A stretch of 21,457 bases of DNA, taken from the IMG/VR virus record IMGVR_UViG_3300028735_000039, positions 1-21,457 of that record. One strand, 5' to 3'. The notes beneath the pieces were generated by a model. The model was given only the letters and a program-made list of their open reading frames with translations, ran no database searches and was not told where the DNA came from. This stretch comes from a virus. This document shows positions 1 through 8,400 of this stretch, piece by piece. The translations under genes and the position numbers were made by a program. Position 1 is the first letter of the stretch. Each line of letters starts with the position of its first letter.

Positions 1-145
1 GCCGCCTTGCCGCTGCCAGGCGGTTGATCTGCTCCGAGCGCTCGATCGCATTCTCTATACGTCGAAGCAACGCGCGAGCGCGGCGCAGAAATCGCTCGAG
101 CGTCGGGAGGTCGGTCGGGAAGGGCAGAGGCCTGGAATTGCGCAC
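1..145 (-). CDS. Possible 5' part of a host or neighbouring-element gene, running off the left edge
   Basis: On the minus strand a frame opens with GTG at 145-143, eight bases after an in-frame TGA, and stays open to the window edge (48 codons). The peptide is helical and charged, with the stretch LERFLRRARALLRRIENAIE, which looks coding rather than random. A TATAAT-like hexamer lies about 15 bases upstream of the GTG, but there is no clear Shine-Dalgarno site. It lies outside the element. No family is recognised. The alternative is chance open frame in GC-rich DNA. Confidence 0.35.
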   Translation of the reverse strand, partial: MRNSRPLPFPTDLPTLERFLRRARALLRRIENAIERSEQINRLAAARR

Positions 146-172
146 GATTCACGAGCAATTATAGCCCGATTT

Positions 173-236
173 TTGTGTGCCGCTTGTGTGCCACTTGCGC
201 CAAACTGGGCCAAACTGAGCGATACCCGGCCAAACT
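173..236. repeat. Phased short direct repeats in the left flank (possible integrase arm sites of another element)
   Basis: GCCAAACT occurs at 199-206, 209-216 and 229-236, that is at 10- and 20-bp spacing, one face of the helix. Just before it TTGTGTGCC is repeated at 173 and 184. Helically phased short repeats next to a tRNA-derived att core are typical of tyrosine-integrase arm sites. These sit outside the present element, so they would belong to a neighbour on the left. Confidence 0.45.
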
Positions 237-310
237 CGGCCGAGCGCAACTGGCTCGAAAATCAACAACATATGCGATTTGCATGGATGGGCAAGAATGC
301 CGCGAGCCGC

Positions 311-355
311 CTTCTAAGCAGAGGGTCGCAGGTTCGAGTCCTGCCGGTCCTGCCA
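311..355 (+). repeat. attL core: 45-bp repeat equal to the 3' half of tRNA-Arg(UCU)
   Basis: The 45 bases are identical to 21331-21375. They start with the anticodon loop CTTCTAA (anticodon TCT), then GCAGA, a variable loop, a perfect T arm (GCAGG, TTCGAGT, CCTGC), acceptor strand CGGTCCT, discriminator G and CCA. The upstream bases cannot complete a tRNA: the required acceptor partner AGGACCG is absent and only 3 of 5 anticodon-stem bases pair. It is therefore a tRNA 3' fragment acting as an attachment core, not a working tRNA. Confidence 0.9.
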
Positions 356-359
356 TTCC

Positions 360-402
360 TTATCAATCACTTACAATCCCCACTGATAGCCGGATTATCA
401 AT
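360..402. repeat. Direct repeat TTATCAAT x2 inside the left end (candidate arm-type integrase sites)
   Basis: TTATCAAT is found at 360-367 and 395-402, 35 bp apart, immediately inside attL and upstream of the integrase operon. Position and size fit integrase arm sites. The same stretch has a weak promoter-like pair, TTACAA at 371-376 and ATTATC at 394-399 with a 17-bp spacer, so integrase binding here could also repress its own operon. Both roles are inferred from position. Confidence 0.35.
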
Positions 403-423
403 TTCTTGTTGGATCCGCAAGAA
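403..423. promoter_or_regulatory. Inverted repeat TTCTTG/CAAGAA around GGATCC, left end
   Basis: TTCTTG (403-408) and CAAGAA (418-423) form a perfect 6-bp inverted repeat with a 9-bp centre containing GGATCC. A related palindrome with the same GGATCCG centre and the same arms lies near the right end at 21225-21255. Matching sites inside both ends suggest binding by the integrase or a directionality factor. It lies 30 bp upstream of the first left-end gene and could also act as an operator. Confidence 0.4.
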
Positions 424-452
424 TCAATCCCCTTCCTTGCGAGGTTCAACCC

Positions 453-698
453 ATGCGATTTCAACGGTTTAGCGATGAACAAGTCCGTGCAATGTATTTG
501 CAGGCCAAGTCCTGCAACGGTGGAAACCCATCTCCACAGGCCACTCATGATCTCGATGAGATCGTCTCTAAAGTGCTGACAAGGCTGGACAAAGAGGATG
601 CTGCGGATCAGATGGGGATCTGGTTCACAACCAAGGACCACTTGTCTGATGGGCATTTCTTCGCCGAGATGATGCGCCGGCTGACGGAGGGAAGGTGA
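453..698 (+). CDS. 81-residue protein coupled to the integrase (directionality factor candidate)
   Basis: This short gene starts at ATG 453 with GAGG eight bases upstream, and its TGA overlaps the integrase ATG (TGATG at 696-700), so the two are almost certainly translated together. The protein is acidic and mostly helical, without signal peptide, membrane segment or a helix-turn-helix I can recognise. Motifs such as FSDEQVRAMYLQAK and HDLDEIVSKVL suggest a small helical fold. Being the first gene inside attL and directly upstream of int is the usual place for an excisionase or an integrase modulator. That role is inferred from context only. No family is recognised. Confidence 0.8.
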   Translation: MRFQRFSDEQVRAMYLQAKSCNGGNPSPQATHDLDEIVSKVLTRLDKEDAADQMGIWFTTKDHLSDGHFFAEMMRRLTEGR

Positions 699-1825
699 TG
701 CGCCTCTATCGCCCTACTTCGACCAAGGCCGGCCGCACCTATACCAGCAGCATCTGGTGGGTTGAGGCGTCGTTTGACGGCCAGCTGATTCGGTTCTCTA
801 CTGGAACCAGCGACCACAAAGAGGCGAGGAAACAGGCCTTGATTGGTTTGGCTGAACGCATCCAGGCCGCCCTCGCCGGCGAGGTCAAGACGATCCGGGA
901 GGCTGCCGAAGAGTACCTGTCAGCACTCCGGGCATCCAGGGCGGCCAAGACGGTTGAAACAGCACGGGCTGCATTGCGGCCCGTCCTTGCCGTCTTCGGC
1001 CACAAGCTGACAGCGCCTCCACCCTCCTCGGAAGAAATCCAGCAGTACGTCAACAGGATCGCCACTTCTCTCTCTGGCCGTACTGTTCGGATGCGCATCC
1101 AGCACCTCGCCCGGGTCTTAGGCAGCACGCCCAAAGCCTTGTGGCCGAAGTTACGGATGCCATCAGAGGTAACGGATATCGGCAGGGCACTCAGCGATGA
1201 CGAGATCAGCCGCATCCTGCATGCTGCTGACTCGATGGCCGCCGGCAGTGATGGTTCTGTCCAGGTTGAGGCGTCTGATGGGCGTGTTTTCCAGCAGCGC
1301 CGGCACTCCAGAGGCGTCCTCATGCCGTGCTATCTCCGAGTCTTGTTGTGGACAGGGATGCGGGCCGGCGAGGCAAAGAGGCTACAGTGGCGTCACCTAG
1401 ACCTCGACGCCTGCCTGATCGACGTGCCAGGTAGCAAGACCGCAGCAGCGAGGCGTCGTGTTCCGATTGCGCCGACCTTGATGGAGACGCTACTCAGGCA
1501 TCGTGACTGGTACGTCGAGAAGTTCGGCCGGACAGATCCGGAATGGTATCTCTTCCCCGCCGGCAGCCCTCAACCAGCCGATCCTCGCAAGCCGGTTGCT
1601 GATTTGACGAACGCCTGGGACAGCATCCGGGAACGGGCCGGCGTGGAGTGCAGAATCCATGACCTCCGGCACACCTTCATCAGTAGGTTGGCCGAAGCCG
1701 GCACGCCGGAGACAACAATCATGGAGATCGTGGGTCATGTTTCACGCGCCATGCTGCTACGCTATAGCCACAGCCGGCTGGAGGCGCGGAGGGCGGCCGT
1801 GAGTGCGATCAGGATAGGTGTGTGA
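698..1825 (+). CDS. int: Tyrosine recombinase / phage integrase
   Basis: This 375-residue site-specific recombinase would integrate and excise the element at the tRNA-Arg core. The N-terminal half (about 1-160) holds the arm-binding and SAM-like core-binding regions. The C-terminal catalytic domain shows the full active site: Arg222 in GMRAGE, Lys247 in PGSK, His321 and Arg324 in HDLRH, His347 in GHVSR and the nucleophile Tyr356 in LRYSH. Residues about 178-208 form a longer loop than usual before the first catalytic Arg. ATG 698 is preferred because it overlaps the upstream stop and has GGAGGGAAGG just upstream. An in-frame GTG at 695 is the alternative and adds one residue. It is convergent with the late operon. 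Confidence 0.96.
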   Translation: MRLYRPTSTKAGRTYTSSIWWVEASFDGQLIRFSTGTSDHKEARKQALIGLAERIQAALAGEVKTIREAAEEYLSALRASRAAKTVETARAALRPVLAVFGHKLTAPPPSSEEIQQYVNRIATSLSGRTVRMRIQHLARVLGSTPKALWPKLRMPSEVTDIGRALSDDEISRILHAADSMAAGSDGSVQVEASDGRVFQQRRHSRGVLMPCYLRVLLWTGMRAGEAKRLQWRHLDLDACLIDVPGSKTAAARRRVPIAPTLMETLLRHRDWYVEKFGRTDPEWYLFPAGSPQPADPRKPVADLTNAWDSIRERAGVECRIHDLRHTFISRLAEAGTPETTIMEIVGHVSRAMLLRYSHSRLEARRAAVSAIRIGV

Positions 1826-1833
1826 AACAAAGA

Positions 1834-1858
1834 GGGCCAGGGTGACAAGCCCTGGCCC
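1834..1858 (-). terminator. Strong hairpin terminator at the end of the late operon
   Basis: GGGCCAGGG (1834-1842) pairs perfectly with CCCTGGCCC (1850-1858) across a 7-base loop. Read leftward, the stem is followed by TCTTTGTTTC, a T-rich tail, so it should end the late operon. Read rightward it begins 9 bp after the integrase stop but has no T run, so it is at best a weaker terminator in that direction. The rest of 1826-1932 shows nothing else. Confidence 0.8.
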
Positions 1859-1932
1859 ATGACTGTGGAGTTTCACGAGATGAGTTTTGAGTGTCCTACC
1901 ACAGATAGTATCGGCAGACAATATCAGCAGCG

Positions 1933-2280
1933 CTATTCCTCTCCCGGTTCCGGCTGCTGAACAATCCTGATCACTGCTGCCATCGCAGCCATCTCAGCCT
2001 GCGCCTCGGCCTGCTGCGCCTGCTGGCGTGCCTGGACAGCCTGTTGCCCTGCCTCGCCGGCCAAATCCATCAAATTAACTCCGCGCATAGACAGGATAGG
2101 CTTAAGCCAATTCTCCCAGGTCATCTTGGCAAACAAGCCTGTTTTTCCCCCAACCGGCCGCCCTGTCGCCTCCTCCAGCGCAGCAGCATGGGCATCCAGC
2201 ACGTCCGCAATTTCGGCCGGAATCTCAATCCTAGTCGGCTGTTGCCCTTCTTCCTGAAATGTGATGGTAATCTTTGCCAT
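1933..2280 (-). CDS. Small last gene of the tail operon, Gln/Ala-rich C-terminus, function unknown
   Basis: This 115-residue protein starts at ATG 2280 with GGAGG eight bases upstream. It follows the tail fibre gene by 12 bp and is the last gene before the terminator. The N-terminal 35 residues look like a short beta strand followed by a helix (KITITFQEEG, then IPAEIADVLDAHAAALEEA). Residues about 80-105 are almost entirely Gln, Ala and Glu and should form a helix or coiled coil. There is no signal peptide or catalytic motif. A tail-fibre assembly or tip-associated role is possible from position, but no family is recognised. Confidence 0.82.
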   Translation of the reverse strand: MAKITITFQEEGQQPTRIEIPAEIADVLDAHAAALEEATGRPVGGKTGLFAKMTWENWLKPILSMRGVNLMDLAGEAGQQAVQARQQAQQAEAQAEMAAMAAVIRIVQQPEPGEE

Positions 2281-2292
2281 AATAATCCTCCA

Positions 2293-3279
2293 TTACGGTG
2301 CTGTCGTCGTATGAACCCACGTTGTTCCTGTGCCGGCCAAATCCAGGTATTTGTATCTGATTGTGCCGGCGTCATTATAGGCCACTACAAGCTTCGAGTC
2401 TTTCATGTACAACACACAATCGCCATTGCTTGCGAGGCCGGAAAGCGGAGGCGTTGACGTGTAGCGCGCCAACCTCATGCCTGACCGCATGTGAAGCAAG
2501 TTGTTCTCAGCGTAAATGCGCAGGTCTCCGCCGTATGCGTTGATGTCGTTAAATGTGTCGCCGTAAACCGGGAAGTGGCCAATCAGGATGCTGCGGTCAC
2601 CAGCCACATTCATGGTTTTTATCGCAGCATATTGGTTCGAATACTGTTTAATCTCCAATGAATTTTGTAAATAGTTGGTCGGTGCGTACCCAATCGTCAC
2701 CCCGCCCTGGTTTGGGTTCAGCGCAAGCGGCCGTGGATACACTCCGTACTCTACCGCCAGTATCCAACCATACATCACGCTACCAGAGGCTGTGTCGACA
2801 CCCAAAGCTAGGCGCTTGTTTTGCGATACAGAACAAAGCGTAAGGTTACCAAACTCAGCAGAGATAGTTCTGCTGGTGGGCGATGTGAACCACGCCAAGC
2901 CCTTTACGTCGAGTTCGTAGGCAGGATCACTGGAGATGTTGATTCCAAGCCGGTTCGGGATCCTGCTGTACCAGCCGGCATGCAATTGCAGCTGCATGTT
3001 CTGCCCATTGTCGAACAGCTGGATCACTCCGCCGGCGCTGTCCTGCGCAATCAACGCCCTTGCACTCCCACCACGATCCAGCCGGAAGCCCTGCCAGTCT
3101 GATGTGGTGTTGATGTGCACGGGATGTGCAGGGCTTGATGTTCCGAACCCAACAAAGGTTGACCTCGCAAACGAGATGCTGTCAGACACCCTCTCAAACG
3201 CCGCGATTGCAGCGTTCCAGGCGTTCAGCTTTGTGGCAGTTATCTTTTCGCCGGAAACCCAATTTGCAGGCAATGGCAT
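2293..3279 (-). CDS. Tail fibre / receptor-binding protein
   Basis: The 328-residue product begins with PANWVSGEKITATKLNAW, the kind of short N-terminal helix-and-anchor found in many siphovirus fibre proteins. It continues as a beta-rich, Gly/Asn/Ser-rich shaft and tip without obvious repeats. VGFGTSSPAHPVHI at about 43-56 and LGINISSDPAYELDVKG are typical of trimeric fibre shafts. No C-terminal peptidase S74 chaperone motif is visible. The ribosome site AGGAG lies 8 bases upstream of ATG 3279. It lies directly downstream of the tail hub gene (11-bp gap), as expected for a host-recognition protein. Its exact receptor and fold cannot be told from sequence. Confidence 0.75.
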   Translation of the reverse strand: MPLPANWVSGEKITATKLNAWNAAIAAFERVSDSISFARSTFVGFGTSSPAHPVHINTTSDWQGFRLDRGGSARALIAQDSAGGVIQLFDNGQNMQLQLHAGWYSRIPNRLGINISSDPAYELDVKGLAWFTSPTSRTISAEFGNLTLCSVSQNKRLALGVDTASGSVMYGWILAVEYGVYPRPLALNPNQGGVTIGYAPTNYLQNSLEIKQYSNQYAAIKTMNVAGDRSILIGHFPVYGDTFNDINAYGGDLRIYAENNLLHMRSGMRLARYTSTPPLSGLASNGDCVLYMKDSKLVVAYNDAGTIRYKYLDLAGTGTTWVHTTTAP

Positions 3280-3290
3280 GTTGTTTTCTC

Positions 3291-5399
3291 CTACTCCGTC
3301 AAGTATCTGATCAAGTCCGGCCGGAAGCGATCAAGAGTCATGTCGTATTTCGCGTTGCCGGCTGAGTCATAGCTGATGCTGACATCCTGCACCACATACG
3401 ACCCTTGCAATCCAACCTCGTCAAACAGCACGCTGACAAGCTGACCTGGGCTGATTCCGGCGCCGGCCAGCGTGGACAGCCTGATCGATTGCGCCGGCCA
3501 GGCACGCAGCGCGACCTCGCGGGCAGCCATCGCCTCACACTCAGCCTGGCTGAGGCGATTGTCAAAGATCATGATGCGCCTGAGGCCGTACTGGGCGATG
3601 CTGGCCGCATCCTGGGCTGTTGCTTCGATCGCCGGCACAACCGTCTGCCATGAGACAACAAGCTGCGGTTTGTTCGCGCCTCCACTGTCGTAGTCAGCGA
3701 TCTGGACGTAGTGGCTGGCCGATGGAGGCGAAGAAATGTTCGGATCAAGACAGTACTTGTTCTCGCCTGATTTCTCAATGCTGCCAGGAGGCAGTGCAAT
3801 TTCCAGCCAATTGCCGGCAGCAGGAACAGATGAAACGTAGGCGATCTGATCGCCTGACTCGTTGGCATAGCTGCCAACCGCAATCGGCCAGTTGACGTTT
3901 GATTTGCGGACGATGAATTCAGGATTTCCTGATTTCTGGTTGATTCTCAATCGGAGAATCGCTGACTGCACGGTTGCATTTGCAGGGATGTTCGGGTTGG
4001 GAAACCTGATCCAACCCTTTATCGTTTGGTGTTTTGGTGTTGGGTGAATCCAGCTGAGGGCCAGAGTAAAGCTGGAAAATGTCGCGTTCTGGTTGCCCAC
4101 AGGCTGGTACATCCCCAGCCAGCCGACGCGAACGTAAAGCATCCCGTTTGGCGTGATCCACGATGTCGGCAGCATAACGCTGCCTGATCCAGACGTGCCA
4201 GGAATGCTGACATAATCCCCTTGTGCGTCCTGGGTAGAGGTGAATACGTTGTATTGGTCTGCCCTCTCGATGTATAGCGAATTGGGTTCGTACGGATCGT
4301 TGTTGACGACGTTCAGATTGTATATGATTTCGGCCGAAGTAATGGTGGCCCCTGCCGGAATGCTGGACAGATCAAAGATGTAGTAACCGCCGCTGATAAA
4401 GTATAGTCCGCCACCATATGACTTGATCAGGTCCTGGTAAACAGCGTCAGGATGCAACGGAGGCGGCCAGCTGGATCCGATATAAGCCCTGTGGTATCCC
4501 GCGGATGATGGAGAGTGAGTCGTCGTGCTGGTGTCATAGCTGCGGTTGTACGCAACCGTAAACGGCGAAGTGCTGGACAGCGTAAGCCCTTGTGTAGGCG
4601 GCCAAGCCGTAGTCGGGTTGCTGGTCACCGTTGCGTCATCTCCGCTTGCCGTGCCTGTCAGGGAGGCGTTGCCCGGCGTGGTGCTGCCTCGTTGGGCCAG
4701 CACGGTGACGCTATTTGCCAAGCCGGCCCCGTCGTTGTCAATGCTTAGCGTGCCGGCGAGGATGCCATCGCCGGAGATCAGGCCGTAGGTCTTGCCGCTG
4801 TCCTCTGGCGCTGTCCGCTGTCGCCAATGCAGCCGGCCGGCGAGGTCAACGTACCAGGTCGCCTTTACCTGGCCGGCGAGATCACGCAGCACTTCCAGGG
4901 CTGATTTGCCGGTGATTGCATAAGTGCTGATCGCCGTGTTGTCAACCACGAATGAGGCATCGTTGGTCAACACGCCGGCACACTGGGACACAACCCAAGC
5001 GACAATTGCGCCGGCTGTGGTGTTATTGACGCTGTACTGGTAGATCAAGACTCGCGCCAGGTCTGCAACAACGTCCTGGCAGGAGACGCTGACCGTCAGG
5101 TGCGATTGGCCGAGATTTTTTGCAATTTGTGCGATTTTGCCTTTGAAAATGGGTTGGCCATTGTCGCGGATCTCCACAGGCGCAAAGGTTTCTGTGACAG
5201 CCGGCAGCATGGCTTCGGCGAGGATTGCCTCGTCTGTGATCGCCTGATCTGTCCGGGGGTAGTCGAGGATGCCGACAGGTTCCAACAGCACAAAGTCAGC
5301 CGTGCCGATGCCACCATCGGCAGCACGCTTGATCCTCACACTGCCAGCCTGTACGTACTGGGTGACGTCCGTAGATCCAATGATGATCTGGAGTGCCAT
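3291..5399 (-). CDS. Tail hub / minor tail protein with an inserted tandem beta-sandwich block
   Basis: This 702-residue protein follows the tape measure gene. Residues about 1-235 and 590-702 look like a tail hub of the gp27/Tal kind: DVTQYVQAGSVRIKR and VEIRDNGQPIFKGKIAQI near the start, and SPGQLVSVLFDEVGLQGSY then YDMTLDRFRPDL at the end. Between them lie two related beta-sandwich units, about 285-450 and 455-585. Each begins with a similar motif (FDLSSIPAGATITSAEI and FPNPNIPANATVQSAIL) and ends in LALSW or LVVSW, as in DNRLRE-type extracellular domains. It probably forms the tail tip and may bind the host surface through the insert. ATG 5399 follows the tape measure stop by 45 bp with GAGG upstream. 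No peptidase motif is seen. Confidence 0.82.
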   Translation of the reverse strand: MALQIIIGSTDVTQYVQAGSVRIKRAADGGIGTADFVLLEPVGILDYPRTDQAITDEAILAEAMLPAVTETFAPVEIRDNGQPIFKGKIAQIAKNLGQSHLTVSVSCQDVVADLARVLIYQYSVNNTTAGAIVAWVVSQCAGVLTNDASFVVDNTAISTYAITGKSALEVLRDLAGQVKATWYVDLAGRLHWRQRTAPEDSGKTYGLISGDGILAGTLSIDNDGAGLANSVTVLAQRGSTTPGNASLTGTASGDDATVTSNPTTAWPPTQGLTLSSTSPFTVAYNRSYDTSTTTHSPSSAGYHRAYIGSSWPPPLHPDAVYQDLIKSYGGGLYFISGGYYIFDLSSIPAGATITSAEIIYNLNVVNNDPYEPNSLYIERADQYNVFTSTQDAQGDYVSIPGTSGSGSVMLPTSWITPNGMLYVRVGWLGMYQPVGNQNATFSSFTLALSWIHPTPKHQTIKGWIRFPNPNIPANATVQSAILRLRINQKSGNPEFIVRKSNVNWPIAVGSYANESGDQIAYVSSVPAAGNWLEIALPPGSIEKSGENKYCLDPNISSPPSASHYVQIADYDSGGANKPQLVVSWQTVVPAIEATAQDAASIAQYGLRRIMIFDNRLSQAECEAMAAREVALRAWPAQSIRLSTLAGAGISPGQLVSVLFDEVGLQGSYVVQDVSISYDSAGNAKYDMTLDRFRPDLIRYLTE

Positions 5400-5444
5400 A
5401 TGTCGCCTCGCTGCCTTGTTGGCTTCTTTGCCCTGTGGGCTTCT

Positions 5445-8400
5445 TTACGCTGCGCCGGCCAACTTCAACTTCTTGCCGATGGCTTCCGTCAGGTCGTCGA
5501 TAAACTGCTGGTTGCCTACCACGTTGCCATCGATGTTGATTGTTATTTGCGCCGGCTGCTTCAGGTTTGTGGCTATGTCGGCCGTGTTGGACTTGATATC
5601 GGCGCAATAGTTGCGGATCTTCTCGGTATGGTCGTTCAGCAGCGTGTCCAGCTGGCCCTCGATTTTGCCCAGCTTTTCGTCCTTGATTTTCACCAACAGA
5701 TCAGTAAGTCTCCAGTTGTGATCATCCAACAGCCACAGGATGTGGATCACGCCCTGGCCTTCGTTGATGCCAATCTGGGTTTTCCGAGTGTTTTCTTCGA
5801 TCTTGCCGAGATCGCCTGACAGCATACTTGATCCAATCACGCTGCCAAGGATGGACAGGCCGCCGGCGATCAGGCCGCCCCAAATGCCTCCGAGGCTGCC
5901 CAACGCACCACCAGGGCCGCTGCCCCCGCCACCTCCACCACCACCGGGCGCACCAGGGACAGATGGAGTGCCGCCTCCTCCGCCTCCGCCGAAAATGTTG
6001 CCAAGGGATCCGGTGATGTTGTTCAGGGCCGGCATGACCAGCTTGTTCAGCGTTTGTTCGACGAAGTTCTCGAAAGCTTTTTTGACCGGATCCAGCGTCT
6101 TTTCAATGAAGGCGTTCTTCACGCCTTCAAGGCCCTTTTCGAGGCGCGATGCAAAGCTTTCGTTCGAGTTCAGATCAAACAGCGTATCGGAAATGGTCCG
6201 CGACACGCCCTTGAAGAGGTCCTTCACGTTGTCGCCAAACGTCTGAAATTTGCCGTATTTTTTTTCAATGTCGTCCAGCTGATCGATCATCGCCTTGTGG
6301 GCTTCCTTGATCATTTTCGGGCTGGCGTTCGGATCGTTCAGGATGGCATTGTATGCCTCGATGATTTTCTGCTTTTTCGCGGCAACTTCCTCCGGCGATG
6401 GCAGGCCAAGCGTTCCGTAGATGTCCTTCTTGTTCTCGATCTCCTTTCTGGTTGTCTCCAACGCCTGATACATTGCGTTGATGTTGGTTGTCAGCGTTGG
6501 CATGGCCGACTTGGCCAGGTTGTCCACGCTGGTCAACGACAGGCCCATCTGGTCCATCGTCTGCTTCGCCTTGTCGAACGCAGCCTCCATGTCGTTGATC
6601 TGCTGTGTGCGGTCAACATAAACCGACTTGCCTTCCTCCATCCTCAACAGCAGGGCGACAAAGGCAGAGAGGGTTTCCTTGATTTCCTCCTTCAGCGCCG
6701 CTTTTCTTTGCCGGGCAACTTCCGTTGCAATGGCCAGGTCGTCGAATTTGATTTTGGACTCGTTCATGTCCTTAATCAAATCCTGAACGGCTTTCTTGTA
6801 TTCGTCCGTTTCCTTCTTGGCCTTCTTCTTTTTGTCGGCCACATTCTCGGCAGCCTTGGCGAGATTGGCTTTCGCTTCGGTCAGGTTCTTGATCGGACTT
6901 TCGGCTGCCTTGGCCGAGTCTGTATTTGCATCGACAGCCTTTTTCGCATTATCCATTTCCTGGGCAAAGCTTTTTGCGCCGGCAGTCTCGGTCTCAAGGC
7001 CGAGGATTTTGGAAACACCAGGGATTTTCTTGGCAGCCTCGATGAATCCGTCAATGTAGCCGGCGATGGACTTCCATATATTCTCTGCCGTTGACTTGAT
7101 CCCGTCCCAGACGCTTGAGAAGAACGACTTGATCCCGTTCCAGACCGTTTCAGCCGTTGACTTGATGCTGTCCCAAATTTCACCGACAATAGTTTTGATC
7201 CAGTCCCAGACGGTTGACCACGCCTCTGACAGGTCGTCCCAGAGAGGTCCGAGGGCATCCTTGATTGGTTGGAGGATCTCATCAACAGCAGATTTGATGC
7301 TGTCCCAGACTCCTGTTACGGCATCCTTGATGGAATTCCAGGTGTATTCCCAGAGTTCTTTCAAGCCATCCCAGGCTGTGGAGATGCGGTTTTTGATGTT
7401 GTCCCAGTTGTCGTAAATCCAAACCCCGAGGGCGACCAAGGCCGCCGTCACGGCTGCAATGGCAAGGCCGACAGGGGAAAATACAGCAGCCCCAACAGCG
7501 CCAAATGCTGCTGTCAGCAACGGCCATGCTGTCGCGATGGCTGTGATGCTGCTGGCCAGGCCACCCAGGGCAAGCAGCAGAGGGCCGATGGCTGCTGCAA
7601 GCGTGGCAGCGCCAACAGCGAATTCCTTCACAGGTTCCGGCAATTTGCCAAACCATTCAGCAGCAGATTTTACGTTATTGGCAACGTCAGTCAGAAAATC
7701 AATCAGGCTTTTTGCGATCGGCGCAAGGGCATTGCCAATTTCTGTAAGTGCGAGGTTCAAGTCGTCCTTAAATGTTGACCACTTGCCTGACAGAGTTTTC
7801 GATTGTTCCTCCATCATGCCGTGAAATTTCTCGTTCATTCCGGCAAGCAGGGCAGGGATTGCATCTTTCGCTTCAATGGCTTTGTCCTCGACCAGCTTCA
7901 TGGCCTTGGGCACATCCACGCCGATGGCGTCAGCCAAAATCTGCCACGAAGGGATGCCCAGTTCGGCCAATTGCTGCATTTCCTGCGCTGCAACGGTACC
8001 CTTGCCCTGCATCTGGCCCAACGCACGGACGATGCGTTCGACGCCCTCAGCGCCTGCGCCAACGCCGGCTGCTGTGTCGCCGACAATCTGCATGATGGGC
8101 AGGAGTTCGCCGGCTTTAAAGCCATAGGCAGTGAGAAGTTGAACAGCCGAAGTAAGCTGTTCAAACTGAAACGGCGTTTTGGCCGCAAAATCCTGCATGT
8201 CCTTCAAAAGCTGGTTGGCTGTGTTCGCGTCGCCCAACATGTTGGTCAGGGCTGTCCTGGTTGTTTCCAGGTTGGCGGCCGAGTCCAAAGACGCAGCAGC
8301 GAGGGCGGTCAAGGGTGCGGTCACGGATGCCGACAACACGGCGCCGGCTGACATGGCGGCCGATCCGAATGCACTCCAACCCGAGGCTGCCGTGTCGGCT

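Noticed and set aside
311-355. Functional tRNA-Arg gene
   Set aside because: The D arm, 5' acceptor strand and a full anticodon stem are missing at both copies.
159-356. Minus-strand frame beginning MAGPAGLEPATLCLEGG
   Set aside because: It is the reverse translation of the tRNA-Arg 3' fragment; this peptide is a familiar artefact of tRNA genes. The continuation across the repeats is not protein-like.
5100-5819. 239-codon plus-strand open frame
   Set aside because: Antisense shadow spanning the hub gene start and tape measure end, with no ribosome site and no recognisable motif.
6054-7094. 346-codon plus-strand open frame
   Set aside because: It lies entirely antisense to the tape measure gene, has no ribosome site and reads as the complement of a Lys/Glu/Ala coiled coil (long runs of Leu, Phe, Val, Arg).
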